Positions 53,482-61,772 are shown, counted from the stretch's first letter. The stretch is DNA of 64,000 bases from Miniphocaeibacter massiliensis (GCF_900232905.1 NZ_OCTQ01000001.1:1-64000), one strand, 5' to 3'. The notes: generated by a model not told the origin, from the letters alone. Numbers and translations: made by a program.

Positions 53482-53491
53482 AAGATATAAA

Positions 53492-54073
53492 ATGAGAAAC
53501 GAAAGTTTGTCAAGGATGATTAAAGTAGCATTATTAGGTGCTATAGCTATGATTTTAATGTTTGCTAAGGTTCCACTTCCGTTTGCACCACCATTTATGA
53601 GTGTGGATATAGCAGAGGTGCCAGCTATCATAGCAGGTTTTACATTTGGTCCATTATATGGTTTTTTAGTAATAGTTATTAAACTTATATTAAATCTTAT
53701 AGTTCAAGGTTCTTCAACAGGTGGAATTGGTGAAATATCTAATTTAGTTGTATCATCTGCGTTTGTACTAACAGCATCCTTTATTTACAAAAGAAAAAGA
53801 ACACTTAAAAGTGCTATATTTGCTCTTAGTACAGGAGTAATGTTAATGACGATTTTAGCAGTAATAAGTAATTATTATGTAATATTTCCATTATATGGAG
53901 CCAATATGTCAGATTGGGCAAAAATTATTTCTAAGACAAATCCACTAGTAAATAGTGTTCCAACATTTTTATTGTTTTCTATAGTACCATTTAATGTGGT
54001 AAAGGGAGTTTTAAATGCAGTAGTAGCAACTACGCTCTACAAGCCACTAAGACCAGTTTTAAATAAAAAATAA
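53492..54073 (+). CDS. ribU: Riboflavin ECF transporter S component
   Basis: A 193-residue membrane protein of the ECF S-component fold with about six hydrophobic segments. VPLPFAPPFMSVDIAEVPAI (about residues 26-45) and the following GFTFGPLYGF match RibU. The KVPLPF...FMSVDIAEVPA stretch contributes the flavin pocket. The FMN riboswitch upstream makes riboflavin the confident substrate. No riboflavin synthesis genes are in this window; the general EcfAAT module is elsewhere. Confidence 0.94.
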   Translation: MRNESLSRMIKVALLGAIAMILMFAKVPLPFAPPFMSVDIAEVPAIIAGFTFGPLYGFLVIVIKLILNLIVQGSSTGGIGEISNLVVSSAFVLTASFIYKRKRTLKSAIFALSTGVMLMTILAVISNYYVIFPLYGANMSDWAKIISKTNPLVNSVPTFLLFSIVPFNVVKGVLNAVVATTLYKPLRPVLNKK

Positions 54074-54097
54074 AAGAACCCACAGGTTCTTTTTTTT
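54072..54097 (+). terminator. Terminator after ribU
   Basis: AAAAGAACC / GGTTCTTTT stem, four-base loop, T tail. Confidence 0.87.
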
Positions 54098-54118
54098 ATG
54101 ATAGATTAAGGAGGTAAA

Positions 54119-54592
54119 ATGTTTAAATATATATCCAAGAACGAAATTGATACAAATAAATTTGCAAAAGCAATATCTAAATATATAGATAATGGAACAT
54201 TAATCTCTCTAAATGGAGAGATGGGAGCTGGAAAAACAACTTTTACAAAAATGTTTGCAGATGCTTTAAATATACAAAATTATGTAACTAGTCCAACTTT
54301 TTCGCTTGTAAATAGTTATAATGGAGATAAAGAATTAAACCATTTAGATCTTTATAGAATTGAAGATGAAAGTGAAGTAGAGAGTATAGATATAGATACT
54401 TACTATTATCCAGATGGGATAACTTTAGTTGAATGGGCAGAAAGAGCTAGCAGTTACTTGCCAAAATATTATATAGAAATTAAAATTAATAAAGTAGGAG
54501 ATACTCAAAGAGAATTTGTTATTGAGGGAAAAAATAAACTAGAAAATAAATTGATAGAAAGATTAGAAAAAGATGAAAATATTAAGTATTGA
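54119..54592 (+). CDS. tsaE: tRNA t6A biosynthesis ATPase TsaE
   Basis: A 157-residue P-loop protein: SLNGEMGAGKTTFTKMFADAL (Walker A about residues 35-44), TSPTFSLVNSY, HLDLYRIEDESE, and LVEWAER. It drives cycles of the TsaBDE complex in threonylcarbamoyladenosine formation on ANN-decoding tRNAs. Its partners tsaB and tsaD follow. GGAGG precedes the ATG; it overlaps tsaB by 20 bases. Confidence 0.94.
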   Translation: MFKYISKNEIDTNKFAKAISKYIDNGTLISLNGEMGAGKTTFTKMFADALNIQNYVTSPTFSLVNSYNGDKELNHLDLYRIEDESEVESIDIDTYYYPDGITLVEWAERASSYLPKYYIEIKINKVGDTQREFVIEGKNKLENKLIERLEKDENIKY

Positions 54593-55271
54593 TACTTCTA
54601 CAATGATTTCAAGCTGTTCTGTTATGGAAGATGGGATTATTGTAGGAGATTATAATGTAAATCAAAAATTGACACATAGTGAAACTTTAGTTCCAATGGT
54701 AAATGATTTATTGGAGAAATTAAATATAAAACTATCAGAGATAGATCTTTATGTAGTAGGTAAAGGTCCAGGATCTTTTACAGGACTAAGAATAGGAATG
54801 ACTGTTGCAAAAACATTTGCACAAATAAATGAAAAACCTATTATTGGGATATCTACATTAGAAGCCATATCCTCACAAATTGTTACAGAAAAATTGATAG
54901 TTCCAATTTTAGATGCTAGAGGTGGTAGAGTTTACTATGGTATTTATAAAAATGATAATGGAAAGATTATTAATATAGAAAAAGATAATTTAATATATTT
55001 TGAAGAATTGGTAGAGAAATTAAAAAATTTAAATGAAGAAATTATTTTTGTAGGAGAATTCACAGAAGATATTTTAGAAGAAATATCTGGTAATAGTAAA
55101 TCTTTTATAGCACCTTCATCAATTAATAGCTGCATAGGGAGAAGTTTATGTTCTTTAGCCTTTGAAAAAAAAGAAGAATTAAATGATGAAAATTACCTGA
55201 GCTTAAAACCTGAATATATTAGAAAATCTCAAGCAGAGAGAGATTTAGAGAAAAGGAAGAAAACTTGCTAG
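54573..55271 (+). CDS. tsaB: t6A biosynthesis protein TsaB
   Basis: A 232-residue ASKHA-fold protein that dimerises with TsaD: LSIDTSTMISSCSVMEDG at the start, VVGKGPGSFTGLRIGMTVAK (about residues 61-80), GISTLEAI and VPILDARGGRVYYGIY. The active ATPase site is degenerate as usual. It overlaps tsaE and rimI, indicating a single translational unit. Confidence 0.94.
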   Translation: MKILSIDTSTMISSCSVMEDGIIVGDYNVNQKLTHSETLVPMVNDLLEKLNIKLSEIDLYVVGKGPGSFTGLRIGMTVAKTFAQINEKPIIGISTLEAISSQIVTEKLIVPILDARGGRVYYGIYKNDNGKIINIEKDNLIYFEELVEKLKNLNEEIIFVGEFTEDILEEISGNSKSFIAPSSINSCIGRSLCSLAFEKKEELNDENYLSLKPEYIRKSQAERDLEKRKKTC

Positions 55272-55717
55272 CTATAAGAAAAATGAAATATGATGATTTA
55301 TATCGTGTTTCAGATATAGAAAAGAAAATTTTTTCAAGTCCATGGTCGTATAATAGTTTTAGAGAAATAATAAAATATGAGTACAATCATTACTTTGCGA
55401 TAGTAAAAAACAATGAAATTATAGGATATTTTGGTATGCAAATTATTATAGATGAATGTCAAATACACAATATAGGAATTTTAGAAGAAGAGCGTGGAAA
55501 AGGATATGGAAAGAGAGCATTTGAGTTTATAATAGATTATTGCAATGATATAGGAATAAATAACATTACTTTAGAAGTAAGGCAAGGAAACGTTGAAGCT
55601 ATAGGTCTATATGAAAAATATGGATTTAAAAAGATGTCAAAAATAAAAGATTACTATAAAAATCCAGTAGAAGATGGATTTTTAATGAGATTAGATTTAG
55701 GAGAAAGATTTGAATAA
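55265..55717 (+). CDS. rimI: Ribosomal protein uS-alanine N-acetyltransferase RimI
   Basis: A 150-residue GNAT enzyme: AIRKMKYDDLYRVSDIEKKI, FSSPWSYNSF (typical RimI), the acetyl-CoA loop EERGKGYGKRAFEFII (about residues 74-89), and EVRQGNVEAIGLYEKYGFKK. The start is TTG at 55265 with AAGGAAG six bases upstream, giving the normal RimI N-terminus; the later ATG would truncate it. Sits in the tsa operon as in most bacteria. Confidence 0.92.
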   Translation: MLAIRKMKYDDLYRVSDIEKKIFSSPWSYNSFREIIKYEYNHYFAIVKNNEIIGYFGMQIIIDECQIHNIGILEEERGKGYGKRAFEFIIDYCNDIGINNITLEVRQGNVEAIGLYEKYGFKKMSKIKDYYKNPVEDGFLMRLDLGERFE

Positions 55718-56726
55718 TTTAAATATTCTAGCTATTGAAACATCATGTGATGAAACATCAGTTGCTGTTTTAAGAAATGGAAGAGAAATATTGTCAAATA
55801 TAATATCATCGCAAATAACAACTCATAGAGTTTATGGTGGTGTTGTACCAGAAATAGCAAGTAGAATGCATTTGGAAAGTATCAATTTAATAATAGAAGA
55901 AGCGTTAAGAGAAGCAAATATGGATTTTAAAGATTTAGATATGGTAGCTTGTACTAAAGGCCCAGGGCTTATAGGGGCTTTATTAGTAGGGATTTCATCA
56001 GCAAAGGCTATTTCTTATGCTTTAGATATTCCTTTGGTGGGAGTTAATCATATGGAAGGACATATTTGTGCAAACTATCTTGCTCATAAAGATTTAGAGC
56101 CTCCATTTATTGGTCTTGTGGTTTCTGGAGGACATACTTATTTAATAGATGTAAAAAATTATAATGATTATGAAATAATAGGAAGGACTAGGGATGATGC
56201 GGCAGGAGAATCTTTTGATAAGATTGCAAGAGCTTTAGGTCTTTCATATCCAGGAGGTCCTGAAATAGATAAACTTGCAAAGATTGGAGATGCTAGTGCA
56301 ATTGAGTTTCCTAGAGTAATAATAGACAAGAAAACTTATGATTTTAGTTTTAGTGGTTTAAAAACAGCTGTTTTGAATTATATAAACAACGAAAAACAAA
56401 AGGGGAATGAAATAAATATAGCAGATGTTTGTGCTAGCTTCCAACAGGCTGTATTAGATGTATTAATAGAAAAATCATTTAGATTATTAAAAGAAAAGGA
56501 TATGAAAAAACTTGTTATTTCAGGAGGAGTTGCAGCAAATTCAAAATTGATAGAAATGGCTGAAAAAGTTGGCAAAGAGCAAGGAATAAAAGTGTATTAT
56601 CCTAGTAAAATTCTTTGTACTGATAATGCTGCAATGATAGGAAGTGCAGCCTATTATGATTATGTTAATGGAAAAAAAGATGAATTAGATTTAAAGGTAT
56701 ATCCAAACTTAGAGTTAGGAGAATAA
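55710..56726 (+). CDS. tsaD: tRNA N6-adenosine threonylcarbamoyltransferase TsaD
   Basis: Catalytic subunit of t6A synthesis. The 338-residue ASKHA protein has AIETSCDETSVAVLRNG (about residues 7-23), GGVVPEIASRMH, KGPGLIGALLVG, the metal-binding NHMEGHICANYL (His at about 112 and 116), FIGLVVSGGHT, GESFDKIARALGL and CTDNAAMIG. The start is TTG with GGAGAAAG upstream; it overlaps rimI by 8 bases. Confidence 0.95.
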   Translation: MNNLNILAIETSCDETSVAVLRNGREILSNIISSQITTHRVYGGVVPEIASRMHLESINLIIEEALREANMDFKDLDMVACTKGPGLIGALLVGISSAKAISYALDIPLVGVNHMEGHICANYLAHKDLEPPFIGLVVSGGHTYLIDVKNYNDYEIIGRTRDDAAGESFDKIARALGLSYPGGPEIDKLAKIGDASAIEFPRVIIDKKTYDFSFSGLKTAVLNYINNEKQKGNEINIADVCASFQQAVLDVLIEKSFRLLKEKDMKKLVISGGVAANSKLIEMAEKVGKEQGIKVYYPSKILCTDNAAMIGSAAYYDYVNGKKDELDLKVYPNLELGE

Positions 56727-56727
56727 T

Positions 56728-57441
56728 ATGAAAAATTTAATGGATTTGCATACACATACAATAGCTTGCAGTCATGCCTATTCAACGTTAAATGAAAATA
56801 TAGCTAGGGCTTCTGAAATAGGATTAGAGGTTTTTGGTTGGTCAGAACATGGATATGGAATGAAAGATACAACCAATAGATTTGTTTTTTCAAATTTCAA
56901 AGTAATACCTAAGGTTATAAATGATGTTAGAATATTAAAGGGAATGGAAGCTAATATATTTGATTTTAGGGGTACAATATATGAGCAAGACATGCTACCA
57001 GTTGTAGATTATGTTATTGCAAGTCTTCATAGAAATTGTATAGCTGCAGGTAGCAAAAAAGAAAATACTACAGCAGTTATTGGAGCAATAGAAAATAAAT
57101 ATGTTAATATTCTAGGACATTTAGATGATGGATATTATATAATGGATTTTGATGAAATAGCTAGAGTAGCTAAGGAATACAATGTAGCTATAGAAATTAA
57201 CAATTCTTCATTGGTAGAAGAAAGTTTTAGGATTAATAGCAAAAGTAATATATTGGAAATGTTGGAAAAATGTGATAAATATGGAACTACAATAATTATG
57301 AATACCGATACACATTTTTCAACAGAAGTTGGAGATGTTTCAAAATCAGAAGAAATTATTAAAGAGTATGGATTTAATAAAAATTTAATTTTAAATTATA
57401 ATATTAAAAATTTAGAATATTTTATTAATACGGAATTGTAA
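56728..57441 (+). CDS. PHP-domain phosphoesterase, second copy
   Basis: A 237-residue PHP protein related to the one at 12140: MDLHTHTIACSHAYSTLNEN (residues 4-23), GWSEHGYGMKD, GMEANIFDFRGT, ILGHLDDGYY and MNTDTHFSTEVGD. It begins one base after tsaD and so closes the t6A operon. The substrate is unknown; the YcdX-like layout suggests a phosphatase. Confidence 0.84.
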   Translation: MKNLMDLHTHTIACSHAYSTLNENIARASEIGLEVFGWSEHGYGMKDTTNRFVFSNFKVIPKVINDVRILKGMEANIFDFRGTIYEQDMLPVVDYVIASLHRNCIAAGSKKENTTAVIGAIENKYVNILGHLDDGYYIMDFDEIARVAKEYNVAIEINNSSLVEESFRINSKSNILEMLEKCDKYGTTIIMNTDTHFSTEVGDVSKSEEIIKEYGFNKNLILNYNIKNLEYFINTEL

Positions 57442-57465
57442 GAAATAAATTTTACGGAGAAATTT

Positions 57466-57953
57466 ATGAATAAAAATCAAGTTACAGGTTTTATTTTAGG
57501 CATTACTTTTATTTTATAATCAGTAATATTTACAATTATTCCTGATTATTTGGTAATAAAACTGTTACTTTTATCATAAATATAATTTGTATTATTATTG
57601 GATTTGTAGGATTAGGGATAGAAGCTAAAAAATTACCAAAGGGAGAGGGATTAGACTCCATTGGAATGGGAATTATATTTTTTAAGTTTCTAATAATTAC
57701 GATATAGAAAATATTTTTATAATATTAAGAATAATTTCAAATTTATTTTTGATGCTTGGTATTTTTGGAACTACGGTAGGTTTTTTGAACAAATAGGTTT
57801 AGAATTACTAGGGATAAAAATATTAAAATAAATGAAAACAATATATAACCAATTAAGGCAGATAAAACGAAAAAAATTATTACTATATTAGCAAAAATAA
57901 TTGGGATATTTTCTGGAATAATTGCAATTTTACAGGCTTTTGATATAGTTTAG
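57466..57953 (+). pseudogene. Decayed small membrane-protein gene
   Basis: An ATG with GGAGAA upstream begins MNKNQVTGFILGITFIL and meets a stop, but the frame continues (SVIFTIIPDYLVIKLLLLS). Coherent hydrophobic protein then continues in other frames: IINIICIIIGFVGLGIEAKK, DSIGMGIIFFKFLIITI, FIILRIISNLFLMLGIFGTT and, at the end, KIITILAKIIGIFSGIIAIL. At least two stops and two frame changes interrupt what looks like a four- or five-helix protein of about 160 residues. I do not recognise the family. Confidence 0.65.
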
Positions 57954-58065
57954 TAAAGAATTAATTATAAACTATAATAAAGAAAATTAACACTTAAATT
58001 TACAAGATAGAAAGCATAATATTTTAATATTTTATATAAGAAAACGGCAATGTTAAAAAATAGTA

Positions 58066-58094
58066 TTGATAAAAAATATCAATGGGTATATAAT
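58066..58094 (+). promoter_or_regulatory. feo promoter P1 with overlapping Fur-like box
   Basis: TTGATA (58066-58071), 17-base spacer, TATAAT (58089-58094). TGATAAAAAATATCA (58067-58081) covers the -35 box and fits the 7-1-7 pattern TGATAAT-N-ATTATCA with two mismatches. Confidence 0.55.
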
Positions 58095-58104
58095 TAAATT
58101 GTAA

Positions 58105-58119
58105 AAATAATTATTATCA
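58105..58119 (+). promoter_or_regulatory. Second Fur-like box
   Basis: AAATAATTATTATCA matches TGATAATTATTATCA at 13 of 15 positions. It lies just downstream of the expected P1 start (about 58101), a position where a repressor would block transcription. Confidence 0.5.
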
Positions 58120-58132
58120 ATTAGGCTTTTGC

Positions 58133-58160
58133 TTGACAGAATACAGTGTAATTTTATACT
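58133..58160 (+). promoter_or_regulatory. feo-region promoter P2
   Basis: Consensus TTGACA (58133-58138), 16-base spacer, TATACT (58155-58160). Confidence 0.6.
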
Positions 58161-58185
58161 AAATGGTTATTGTTTGATAGAAGTA

Positions 58186-58213
58186 TTGGAGAATTGAATT
58201 TTTGTTGTATAAT
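58186..58213 (+). promoter_or_regulatory. feo-region promoter P3 (weaker)
   Basis: TTGGAG (58186-58191), 16-base spacer, TATAAT (58208-58213). Confidence 0.4.
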
Positions 58214-58251
58214 ATTTAGTAGAATATATTTATATTTTATCGTACATTAGC

Positions 58252-58275
58252 AAGCCTTAGTAGGCTTTTTTTTTG
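58252..58275 (+). terminator. Leader terminator directly before feoA
   Basis: AAGCCT-tagt-AGGCTT (58252-58257, 58262-58267) followed by a run of T, 32 bases before the feoA start. Since no promoter is visible after it, the feo operon must be read through it. Confidence 0.75.
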
Positions 58276-58306
58276 CAATTATTTATTTTGATTTAAGGAG
58301 AATTTT

Positions 58307-58525
58307 ATGATATTAACAATAGCGCCAATAGGTGTACCCTTAAAAATAATAAAAATTAAGGGAAAAGATGCACAACAAAAACAATTAACTAATTTAGGAT
58401 TTGTCATTGATTCAGAAGTATCTATAGTTAACGAAGTACAAGGAAACTTAATTATTAGTGTTAAGGGTAGTAGAGTTGCTATAGGAAAAGAGTTAAGCAA
58501 TAGGATAATGGTAGATACCATTTAG
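58307..58525 (+). CDS. feoA: FeoA domain protein, first copy
   Basis: A 72-residue SH3-like FeoA (PF04023) protein, the cytosolic partner of the FeoB iron carrier: PLKIIKIKGKDAQQKQLTNL, then GFVIDSEVSIVNEVQGNLII and VKGSRVAIGKELSNRIMV. AAGGAG lies six bases before the ATG. It is followed by a second FeoA, a common clostridial layout. Confidence 0.9.
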   Translation: MILTIAPIGVPLKIIKIKGKDAQQKQLTNLGFVIDSEVSIVNEVQGNLIISVKGSRVAIGKELSNRIMVDTI

Positions 58526-58539
58526 GAGGTGTGTGTTTA

Positions 58540-58767
58540 TTGATTACATTGAATAATTCTGAAGTAGGCAAATATTACAAAGTCAGTAAAATTAATGGTA
58601 CTGGCGCAGTAAGACGTAGAATTATGGATATGGGGATAACAAAAGGTGCCGAAATTCATATAAGAAAAGTTGCTCCATTAGGAGATCCTGTTCAAATAAC
58701 AATTAGGGGTTATGAATTAACATTAAGAAAACAAGATGCTGAAATTATTGAAGTAGAGGAGATTTAA
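58540..58767 (+). CDS. feoA: FeoA domain protein, second copy
   Basis: A 75-residue FeoA: ITLNNSEVGKYYKVSKINGT, AVRRRIMDMGITKGAEIHIR, PLGDPVQITIRGYELTLRKQ. I choose the TTG ten bases after GGAGG; the in-frame GTG at 58531 is only one base from that site. It ends directly before feoB. Confidence 0.88.
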   Translation: MITLNNSEVGKYYKVSKINGTGAVRRRIMDMGITKGAEIHIRKVAPLGDPVQITIRGYELTLRKQDAEIIEVEEI

Positions 58768-60894
58768 ATGAGTATTACGATAGCTTTAGCAGGTAACCCC
58801 AACAGTGGTAAAACTACATTATTTAATTTATTAACAGGAAGTTCTCAATATGTAGGAAACTGGCCAGGGGTAACTGTAGAAAGAAAAGAAGGATTATATA
58901 AAAAAGAGCAAGATATTAGGATTGTAGATTTACCTGGTATTTATTCTTTATCACCGTACACTTTAGAAGAAGTGGTATCAAGAGATTATTTAATAAATGA
59001 GAAGCCAGATGTTATTATTAACATTATAGATGCAACTAATTTGGAAAGAAATTTATATTTAACAACTCAATTGATAGAGCTAGGGCTTCCTGTAGTGGTT
59101 GCCTTAAATATGATGGATTTAGTTGACAAAACAGGAGAGAAGATTTTAACAGATGAACTTGAAGATCATTTAGGCTGTAAAGTGGTAAAAATATCTGCGC
59201 TGAGAAAAACAGGTATTGAAGAATTAATAGATACATGTAAAAAGGAAAAAGATAGAAAAGTAGTAATAAAAGAAGAGTATAGTGCTGAACTAGAAAAATT
59301 TATAACATCTACAGAAGAAGTTTCATCAAAAATAAAGAATAGTATAGCTTCAAGATTTTTAGCAATAAAATTATTGGAAAATGATGAAAAAATATTTGAA
59401 AAATTAAACTTGGACAGTTCTGAACTAAGTAAGGTAAAAGAAATTACAGAACGAATGGAAAACGAGTTTGATGATGACGGTGAAGGAATTATTACCGATG
59501 CTAGATATACATTTGTAAGTAAAATTACAAAGCATATAGTAAAGAATAAGAGAGCTGGACTTACTACATCAGATAAAATAGATAGAGTTGTAACAAATAG
59601 ATTTTTAGCCATTCCTATATTTGCAGTTTTTATGTTTGCTATTTACTACATATCAATTAAGGTAGGAAATGATATTGTAGGAGAATGGGTTAATGGAACT
59701 TTAATAGAAGGAATAATTCAAGGTGGAGCAACAAATCTACTTGAAGGCTGGGGAGTAGCAGACTGGTTAATTAGTTTAGTAGTTGATGGTATTATTGGTG
59801 GTGTTGGTGGTGTAATAGGATTCTTGCCAGTAATTGCTTTCTTGTATTTCTTCATAGCAATACTAGAAGATATAGGATATATGTCTAGAATTGCATTTAT
59901 ACTAGATAGAGTTCTTAGAAAATTTGGACTTTCTGGTAAATCTTTTATTCCTATTCTAATAGGAATGGGATGCTCGATTCCAGGAATTATGGCAACTAGA
60001 ACAATTGAGTCAGACAAAGATAGAAGACTTACAATAATGGTTGCAAGTTTTATGCCTTGTGGTGCAAAAACAGATATTATAGCGTTGTTTGCAGGGGCAA
60101 TATTTGTTGGGAAATGGTGGTTTGCACCAATTTGTTACTTTGCAGGTATTTTAGCAGTAATAATAAGTGGTGTAATTTTAAAGAAAACAAAAGCATTTAT
60201 TGGAGAGGCAGCACCATTTGTAATGGAATTGCCAGCATATCATATGCCGATTTTAAGTAATATTTTAAGAACAACTTGGCAAAGACTTAAGGCATTTATT
60301 ATAAAAGCTGGAACTATAATTTTACTTTCATCAATAGTTATTTGGTTATTAAGTAATATTAGTACAACTGGAAAATTTGTTGAGTTCTCTGACGATAGCC
60401 ATTCAATATTAGAAGCTATAGGTAGATTTATAGCACCAATATTTGCTCCTTTAGGATTTGGAGATTGGACAGCTACGGTTGCTTCAATAATGGGACTTGT
60501 TGCTAAAGAAATGGTAGTTGGAACGTATGGTGTAGTTTCAGGACTTGGAGAATTAGGAGCAGATGATCCTACTTTATTGGAATTTGCAGCTAAATCTTTT
60601 ACAACTGTTACAGCAATGAGTTTTATGATGTTTAACCAATTAACAGTTCCTTGTTTTGCAGCTGTAGGAGCAATAAGATCTGAAATGAAGAGTGCAAAAT
60701 GGACATTGGCTACAATTGCTTATCAAGTATTGTTTTCATATACAATTGCACTTATGATATATCAATTTGGTAGAATTCTAATTTTAGGAGAAGCTTTAAA
60801 TATTTGGACAGGAGTTGCAATAGTAATATTGTTGGTTTATTTATTCTTGCTATTTAGAGCAAGTAAGAAAAGAGAACTTACAGGAAAATTATAA
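58768..60894 (+). CDS. feoB: Ferrous iron transporter FeoB
   Basis: A 708-residue GTP-gated Fe(II) permease. The N-terminal G domain has G1 GNPNSGKTTLFNLLTG (residues 8-23), GNWPGVTVERKEG, G3 DLPGIYSLSPYTLEEVVSRD, G4 NMMD (about 114-117) and G5 SALRKTG, followed by the helical GDI domain. The membrane part contains two Gate motifs (GYMSRIAFILDRVLRKFGLS, then GKSFIPILIGMGCSIPG, and VPCFAAVGAIRSE) and conserved Cys in MPCGAKTD. GAGGAG precedes the ATG. Confidence 0.96.
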   Translation: MSITIALAGNPNSGKTTLFNLLTGSSQYVGNWPGVTVERKEGLYKKEQDIRIVDLPGIYSLSPYTLEEVVSRDYLINEKPDVIINIIDATNLERNLYLTTQLIELGLPVVVALNMMDLVDKTGEKILTDELEDHLGCKVVKISALRKTGIEELIDTCKKEKDRKVVIKEEYSAELEKFITSTEEVSSKIKNSIASRFLAIKLLENDEKIFEKLNLDSSELSKVKEITERMENEFDDDGEGIITDARYTFVSKITKHIVKNKRAGLTTSDKIDRVVTNRFLAIPIFAVFMFAIYYISIKVGNDIVGEWVNGTLIEGIIQGGATNLLEGWGVADWLISLVVDGIIGGVGGVIGFLPVIAFLYFFIAILEDIGYMSRIAFILDRVLRKFGLSGKSFIPILIGMGCSIPGIMATRTIESDKDRRLTIMVASFMPCGAKTDIIALFAGAIFVGKWWFAPICYFAGILAVIISGVILKKTKAFIGEAAPFVMELPAYHMPILSNILRTTWQRLKAFIIKAGTIILLSSIVIWLLSNISTTGKFVEFSDDSHSILEAIGRFIAPIFAPLGFGDWTATVASIMGLVAKEMVVGTYGVVSGLGELGADDPTLLEFAAKSFTTVTAMSFMMFNQLTVPCFAAVGAIRSEMKSAKWTLATIAYQVLFSYTIALMIYQFGRILILGEALNIWTGVAIVILLVYLFLLFRASKKRELTGKL

Positions 60895-60931
60895 AAGATT
60901 TATATTTTAGAGCAAGGAAAGAAGGGGTAAT

Positions 60932-61078
60932 ATGTTACCAACTCTAATAATTTTAGGAATAATAATAGTTGCAGTGGTATTTGCAATTATTCATGTCAAA
61001 AAAAAGGGAACTACTTGTGATTGTGGATGCAGTTCATGCAAAATAAACAGTTGTAGTCCTAAAGGAAAAGAAAAATAA
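60932..61078 (+). CDS. FeoB-associated Cys-rich membrane protein
   Basis: A 48-residue peptide: one membrane helix (LPTLIILGIIIVAVVFAIIH, residues 2-21), a basic turn, then TTCDCGCSSCKINSC with five Cys. Matches the FeoB_associated (PF12669) family, encoded after feoB in many Clostridia, function not known (metal binding is plausible). GAAGGGG lies six bases before the ATG. Confidence 0.9.
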   Translation: MLPTLIILGIIIVAVVFAIIHVKKKGTTCDCGCSSCKINSCSPKGKEK

Positions 61079-61080
61079 AT

Positions 61081-61115
61081 ATATAAAAGCCAGAGTGTAG
61101 CTCTGGCTTTTATAT
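61081..61115. terminator. Bidirectional terminator after the feo operon
   Basis: A 15-bp perfect stem ATATAAAAGCCAGAG / CTCTGGCTTTTATAT with a five-base loop. Confidence 0.9.
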
Positions 61116-61772
61116 ATTTTTGTAATTTTTTGCTCTAAATTGTTTTGGTGTTAAATTATGAACATTTTTAAATTGATGACAAAAATAAGATGTACTATCA
61201 AAACCTGAAAGTTTTGAAATTTCATTAATAGGTAAGTTACTGTCTATTAACAACGTTTTTGCTTTTTCCATTCTAAAATTAAGTAAAATTATAGGTAAAC
61301 TTATGCTCACGTGTCTTGAAATTAGATTTGAAACGTAAGATTTACTTAAATGGAAAGTACAAGCTAATAAGTCTAATGAGATTTTTTGATTACAATTATT
61401 ATAAATATAAATAAGCATAGTTTTGACTAATGAATTTTTACAATTGTATATTAATTCATTTTGAGAAGCTGTATAAAAGTCTATCATTCTTTCAAAAACT
61501 TTATTTAAAGAATTCATATCAAAAGTATTAAGAATATTTAATAAAAAATTATTTCTCTCTTTTAAAATAGAATTTGTAAATTCAAAGTCGGTTATATTTT
61601 TTATCGTATTCCAATAAAAAATACCATTAAATTGTACAAGATATGACTTGAAGTATTCAAAACTAGCGCTATTTTCAGATATGTATCTAACTATTGATTC
61701 TGATAAAGTCCTAGCCTTATCTCTGTCTTTTATCAAAACAGCGCGTATTAATTGATTTTCTAATATTTCCAA
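61110..61772 (-). CDS. AraC family transcriptional regulator
   Basis: A 220-residue regulator. The C-terminal AraC double helix-turn-helix includes ISLDLLACTFHLSKSYVSNL (about residues 134-153), MEKAKTLLIDSNLPINEISK and LSGFDSTSYFCHQFKNVHNL, ending TPKQFRAKN. The N-terminal ~110 residues are helical, of the YesN/SdiA-regulated type without a receiver domain. The start is TTG with AGGAG upstream; an out-of-frame ATG lies just before it. It is divergent from the amidase gene, which may be its target (position only). Confidence 0.83.
   Translation of the reverse strand: MEILENQLIRAVLIKDRDKARTLSESIVRYISENSASFEYFKSYLVQFNGIFYWNTIKNITDFEFTNSILKERNNFLLNILNTFDMNSLNKVFERMIDFYTASQNELIYNCKNSLVKTMLIYIYNNCNQKISLDLLACTFHLSKSYVSNLISRHVSISLPIILLNFRMEKAKTLLIDSNLPINEISKLSGFDSTSYFCHQFKNVHNLTPKQFRAKNYKNI

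Larger units (their letters stand above)
57954..58306 (+). promoter_or_regulatory. feo operon control region (about 350 bases)
   Basis: No gene is seen. The region holds three possible promoters, two Fur-like boxes and a leader terminator, listed below. Confidence 0.65.

Noticed and set aside
58167-58306. Known metal riboswitch (NiCo or similar) in the feo leader
   Set aside because: I find none of the conserved core sequences of that class; only a simple terminator hairpin with a possible upstream competitor is visible.
59166-59612. 148-codon frame antisense to feoB
   Set aside because: Shadow of the FeoB G-domain region, serine-rich reverse translation, no start signal.
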